A stretch of 64,000 nt of DNA, from the NCBI RefSeq assembly GCF_002920635.1, contig NZ_PQSR01000016.1:52758-116757 (forward strand). Reading direction: 5' to 3'. Below are positions 61,212 to 64,000 of the stretch, in pieces. Under the pieces are notes generated by a model. The model ran no database searches. It was not told the origin of the DNA and saw only the letters and a program-made list of their open reading frames with translations. How positions within the stretch are numbered: the stretch's first letter is position 1; the number at the start of each line of letters is the position of its first letter. The position numbers were made by a program, and so were the translations under genes. Source of the stretch: Streptomyces sp. Ru72. GTDB lineage: Bacteria > Actinomycetota > Actinomycetes > Streptomycetales > Streptomycetaceae.

Positions 61212-62624
61212 TCAGATGATGCCGAACAGGATTCCTGCCCCGAGGACCACCAGCGATGTCAGCGCGGCCCACTTGACCACGAACCGCGTGTGGTCGCCGA
61301 ACTCCACCTTGGCCATGCCGACGAGGACGTAGACGGCGGGCACGAGCGGGCTGGACATGTGCAGCGGCTGGCCGACCAGCGAGGCCCGGGCGATCTCCAG
61401 GGTGGACACACCGTGCGCCTGGCCCGCCTCGGCGAGCACCGGCAGGATGCCGAAGTAGAAACCGTCGTTGGACATGAAGTACGTGAGCGGGATGCTCAGC
61501 ACTCCGGTGACGAGGGCCATGTGCGGGCCCATGCCGTCCGGGACGTTGTCCACCAGCCACTTGGCCATGTGCTCGACCATGCCGGTGCCCTGCAGGACGC
61601 CGGTGAAGACGGCGGCGGCGAAGACCATGCCGGAGACGTTGAGGACGTTCTCGGCGTGCGCCGCGAGGCGGGCCCTCTGGTCGGGCATGTGCGGGAAGTT
61701 GACGGTGAGCGCGAGCGCGGCGCCGAGCAGGAACAGGACCGGGATCGGCAGCCACTCCATGATCATGGCGGTGAGCAGGGCGACCGTGAGCAGTGCGTTG
61801 AACCAGTACAGCTTGGGGCGCAGGGTGGGCCGGTTCGGGTCGAGTCCCGAGAAGCCGTCCTCGGCGGCGGACTCGGGAGCGTCGGCGTCCGTACCGGAGC
61901 CGGAGCCGCCGGTGGCCGCGCGTCCCTTGCCGGTACCGCCGCCGGAGCCGCCCGCCCCGACGAGCACCGTCTCGGCCTCCTGCGGCTCGAGGACCTCGTC
62001 CAGCGTCAGCGTGCCGAGCCGCTTGCGCTCGCGGCGGCCGAGGACGTACGCGAGGGAGAAGACGCCCAGCAGGCCGACGGCGAGGGCGGGGATCATCGGC
62101 ACGAAGATGTCACTGGCGTCGAGCTTCAGCGCGGTCGCGGCGCGGGCGGTCGGGCCGCCCCACGGCAGGGTGTTCATCACGCCGTTGGCCATCGCGGCGA
62201 CACCGGTCATCACGACCAGGCTCATCCTCAGGCGCTTGTACAGGGGGTACATCGCCGAGACCGTGATCATGAAGGTGGTCGAGCCGTCGCCGTCGAGGGA
62301 GACGATCGCGGCCAGGACCGCCGTGCCGACGACGATGCGCAGTGGGTCGGCCTTGCAGAAGCGCAGGATGCCCCGCACGATCGGGTCGAAGAGACCGATG
62401 TCGATCATCACACCGAAGTAGACGATCGCGAACATCAGCATCGCCGCGGTGGGAGCGAGGCCGGTGACGCCGTCGATGACGTAGTCACCGAGCTTCGCGC
62501 CCTTACCGACGAACACGCAGAACAGCGCGGGGATCAGCACGAGCGCCGCGATCGGCGACATCTTCTTCATCATGATCAGGACCAGGAAGGTCGCGATCAT
62601 GGCGAAGCCGAGGATGGTCAGCAT
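61212..62624 (-). CDS. CitMHS-family citrate:cation symporter
   Basis: 470-aa membrane transporter of the CitM family (metal-citrate/H+ symport). Family segments: MLTILGFAMIATFLVLIMMKKMSPIAALVLIP, SLDGDGSTTFMITVSAMYPLY, TLPWGGPTARAA, FMSNDGFYFGILPVL and HMSSPLVPAVYVLVG. A Gly/Ser-rich hydrophilic loop separates the halves (about 215-270). ATG 62624 is preceded by a leader whose TTAGGT Shine-Dalgarno can be paired. Confidence 0.93.
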   Translation of the reverse strand: MLTILGFAMIATFLVLIMMKKMSPIAALVLIPALFCVFVGKGAKLGDYVIDGVTGLAPTAAMLMFAIVYFGVMIDIGLFDPIVRGILRFCKADPLRIVVGTAVLAAIVSLDGDGSTTFMITVSAMYPLYKRLRMSLVVMTGVAAMANGVMNTLPWGGPTARAATALKLDASDIFVPMIPALAVGLLGVFSLAYVLGRRERKRLGTLTLDEVLEPQEAETVLVGAGGSGGGTGKGRAATGGSGSGTDADAPESAAEDGFSGLDPNRPTLRPKLYWFNALLTVALLTAMIMEWLPIPVLFLLGAALALTVNFPHMPDQRARLAAHAENVLNVSGMVFAAAVFTGVLQGTGMVEHMAKWLVDNVPDGMGPHMALVTGVLSIPLTYFMSNDGFYFGILPVLAEAGQAHGVSTLEIARASLVGQPLHMSSPLVPAVYVLVGMAKVEFGDHTRFVVKWAALTSLVVLGAGILFGII

Positions 62625-62632
62625 GAGTGGAT

Positions 62633-62689
62633 ACCTAACGTTCGCCCTTGAACACCCCCACGGGGGCCGGGGGTGCGTTGACGTTAGGT
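62633..62689 (-). promoter_or_regulatory. Hairpin leader of the CitMHS gene
   Basis: In the transcript, ACCTAACGT (5' arm, 62689-62681) pairs perfectly with ACGTTAGGT (62641-62633), which includes the putative ribosome binding site 8 nt before the ATG. Nested inside, GCACCCCC pairs with GGGGGTGT. The structure could modulate translation of the citrate transporter. Confidence 0.5.
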
Positions 62690-62747
62690 CGCGTAAAGAA
62701 GGGTTAACAAGTAGTTGACGTGCGAGCAATAAGCGCAAAATTCCAGG

Positions 62748-64000
62748 TCAGCGTTGTGCGGGGAGCGGTGCGAGCTCGACGGGCACGCCGTTGAGCACCG
62801 CGTTGCCCGACAGCGGGTCGAGCAGACTGCCGTCGAGGAGCTGGTTGACGTTGACGCCGGGATCGAGGGCGGCGTGACTCATCCGGGTGCCGGGCCGGTC
62901 GTGGCCCCAGCCGTGCGGAAGGCTGACGACACCGGGCCGGATCCCGTCGGTGATCTCGACGGGCGCGGTGACCGCTCCCCCGGCGCCCTTGATCCTTACG
63001 GGAGCGCCGTCGCGTAGTCCGAGCCGCTCGGCGTCCTCGGGGTGGATGTGCAGGGTGCAGCGGTTGGAGCCGCCGGTGAGGGCGGGCACGTTGTGCAGCC
63101 AGCTGTTGTTGGACCGCAGATGACGCCGCCCCACGAGGACGAGCCCGTCGGCGCGCTCGCTCAGCGCCTGCTTCAGACGCGGCAGGTCGTCCGCGATGGG
63201 CCCCGGCAGCAGCTCCACCTTGCCGCTGACGGTCTTCAGCGGCTGCGGCAGCCGGGGCTCGAGCGGGCCGAGGTCGATGCCGTGCGGGTGGGCGAGCAGC
63301 TTGTCGAGGGTGAGCCCGTCGGGCCGGGCGCCGAAACCGTCGCCGTACGGGCCGAGGCGCAGCATCATGTCGAGCCGCCGCTCCGGGCCGTTGTCGCCGC
63401 TGAGCCGCGCGGCAAGCTCCTTCGGGTCCCCGCCGTGGACGGGCGAGTGGGCCTCGGTGACGGCCTTGCCGAGGGTCTGTCCGATGACGAGGTCGTCGAC
63501 GGCGGACGGGTCGCCGCCGTGCAGGCCCGTGGCGGCGAGGATCAGCCGGGCGAGGATCTCGGTCTCGGCCATACGCCCGGGCTCCAGCGGCACGGCGGCG
63601 CGGGTGTAGCGGACCTGGTTGCGCACGGCGAGGGTGTTGAAGGCGAAGTCGAAGTGCGGCGCCTGGGAGGGCGGGGGCGGCGGCAGGACGACGTGCGCGT
63701 GGCGCGAGGTCTCGTTCAGGTAGGGGTCGACGCTGACCATGAAGTCGAGCGAGCCGAGCGCCTTGTCGAGGCGGTCGCCGTCCGGAGCGGAGAGTACGGG
63801 GTTGGCGGCGATCGCGATGACGGCGCGGATCGGGCTGCCCTCGTCGGTGGCGGTGTCGATCTCCTCGGCGAGCGCGGAGATCGGCAGCTCGCCCTTCGCC
63901 TCGGGGTGCCGGCGCACCCGTGAGTGCCAGCGGCCGAGTGCGAAACCGCGCCCGGGGCCGGCGGGGCGGGGCGTCTTGTCGGTGGCGGACAGCGGGAAGA
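62748..64000 (-). CDS. Molybdopterin oxidoreductase, C-terminal part (runs off the window)
   Basis: About 417 residues of a large DMSO-reductase-family enzyme, open at the right edge. The visible part has the middle Mo-bisMGD region (IAANPVLSAPDGDRLDKALGSLDFMVSVDPYLNETSRHAHVVLPP) and the C-terminal dinucleotide-binding domain (LVLVGRRHLRSNNSWLHNVPAL, LHIHPEDAERLGLRDGAPVRI). It resembles formate dehydrogenase/nitrate reductase-like catalytic subunits. The N-terminus with any FeS cluster lies beyond 64000. No partner subunit is seen here. Confidence 0.88.
   Translation of the reverse strand, partial: FPLSATDKTPRPAGPGRGFALGRWHSRVRRHPEAKGELPISALAEEIDTATDEGSPIRAVIAIAANPVLSAPDGDRLDKALGSLDFMVSVDPYLNETSRHAHVVLPPPPPSQAPHFDFAFNTLAVRNQVRYTRAAVPLEPGRMAETEILARLILAATGLHGGDPSAVDDLVIGQTLGKAVTEAHSPVHGGDPKELAARLSGDNGPERRLDMMLRLGPYGDGFGARPDGLTLDKLLAHPHGIDLGPLEPRLPQPLKTVSGKVELLPGPIADDLPRLKQALSERADGLVLVGRRHLRSNNSWLHNVPALTGGSNRCTLHIHPEDAERLGLRDGAPVRIKGAGGAVTAPVEITDGIRPGVVSLPHGWGHDRPGTRMSHAALDPGVNVNQLLDGSLLDPLSGNAVLNGVPVELAPLPAQR

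Noticed and set aside
1..64000. CRISPR arrays, insertion sequences, prophage or biosynthetic cluster
   Set aside because: No repeat-spacer pattern, transposase, integrase, phage structural or large synthase gene was found in either strand.

Overview
The window is a 64 kb stretch of a high-GC actinobacterial chromosome, almost certainly Streptomyces. The evidence is third-position G/C bias in every gene, frequent GTG starts, a mycothiol ligase (mshC), a long sortase-anchored chaplin next to a short chaplin (chpC-chpH), F420-type and PAC2-type genes, and a gene order that resembles the S. coelicolor mshC-chpC-chpH-gluconate region. No transposase, integrase, phage gene, CRISPR array or rRNA was seen. 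This looks like conserved chromosome rather than an acquired island.

Layout. 1-3.1 kb: nucleoside phosphorylase, amidohydrolase and a FadR-type regulator with a perfect palindrome in front of it. 3.2-7.9 kb: PAC2 protein, then a minus-strand cluster of mshC, a PI-kinase-like protein, a frameshifted DUF3090 gene and a histidine phosphatase. 8-16.8 kb: CorA, ferritin-like protein, F420 oxidoreductase, aldo/keto reductase, a RecD2-like protein that has lost its ATPase motifs, two small conserved proteins and the chaplin pair. 16.8-24.2 kb: M20 peptidase, tRNA-Leu(GAG), PolX, a DUF5709 protein, CapA, a dormancy-like pair (DUF1876 and a phosphoribosyltransferase-hydrolase fusion) and YchJ. 24.2-28.9 kb: gluconate/idonate catabolism (repressor, kinase, permease, two dehydrogenases). 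28.9-29.7 kb: two head-to-head gene remnants (MerR and imine-reductase-like).

29.6-38.2 kb: cytochrome b plus molybdenum oxidoreductase, APC permease, hypothetical protein, FAD dehydrogenase, DMT exporter, Nudix hydrolase and two DUF202 proteins. 38.3-44.9 kb: MBL hydrolase with a strongly structured leader, then an acyl-CoA locus (phosphotransferase, acyl-CoA dehydrogenase, TetR, acyl-CoA synthetase, SDR). 45-51.3 kb: Tat-exported NamZ-like muramidase, alpha/beta hydrolase, secreted penicillin acylase and a zinc-ribbon protein. 51.5-59.9 kb: SoxR, MaoC, two TetR regulators, YiaA-like protein, acyl-CoA dehydrogenase, ArsR-like regulator, DMT exporter and an alcohol/aldehyde dehydrogenase pair. 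60-64 kb: MFS, CitMHS citrate transporter and the 3' part of a molybdopterin oxidoreductase.

The most informative signals are regulatory. Three TetR regulators each have a pair of matching palindromes in front of nearby lipid or aldehyde genes, which suggests three small local regulons. A DosR/OsdR-like box precedes the DUF1876/PRTase-hydrolase pair. Two 5' leaders (MBL hydrolase, CitMHS) can fold so that the ribosome binding site is paired. All functional statements rest on motif reading and family knowledge; no search or folding program was run.
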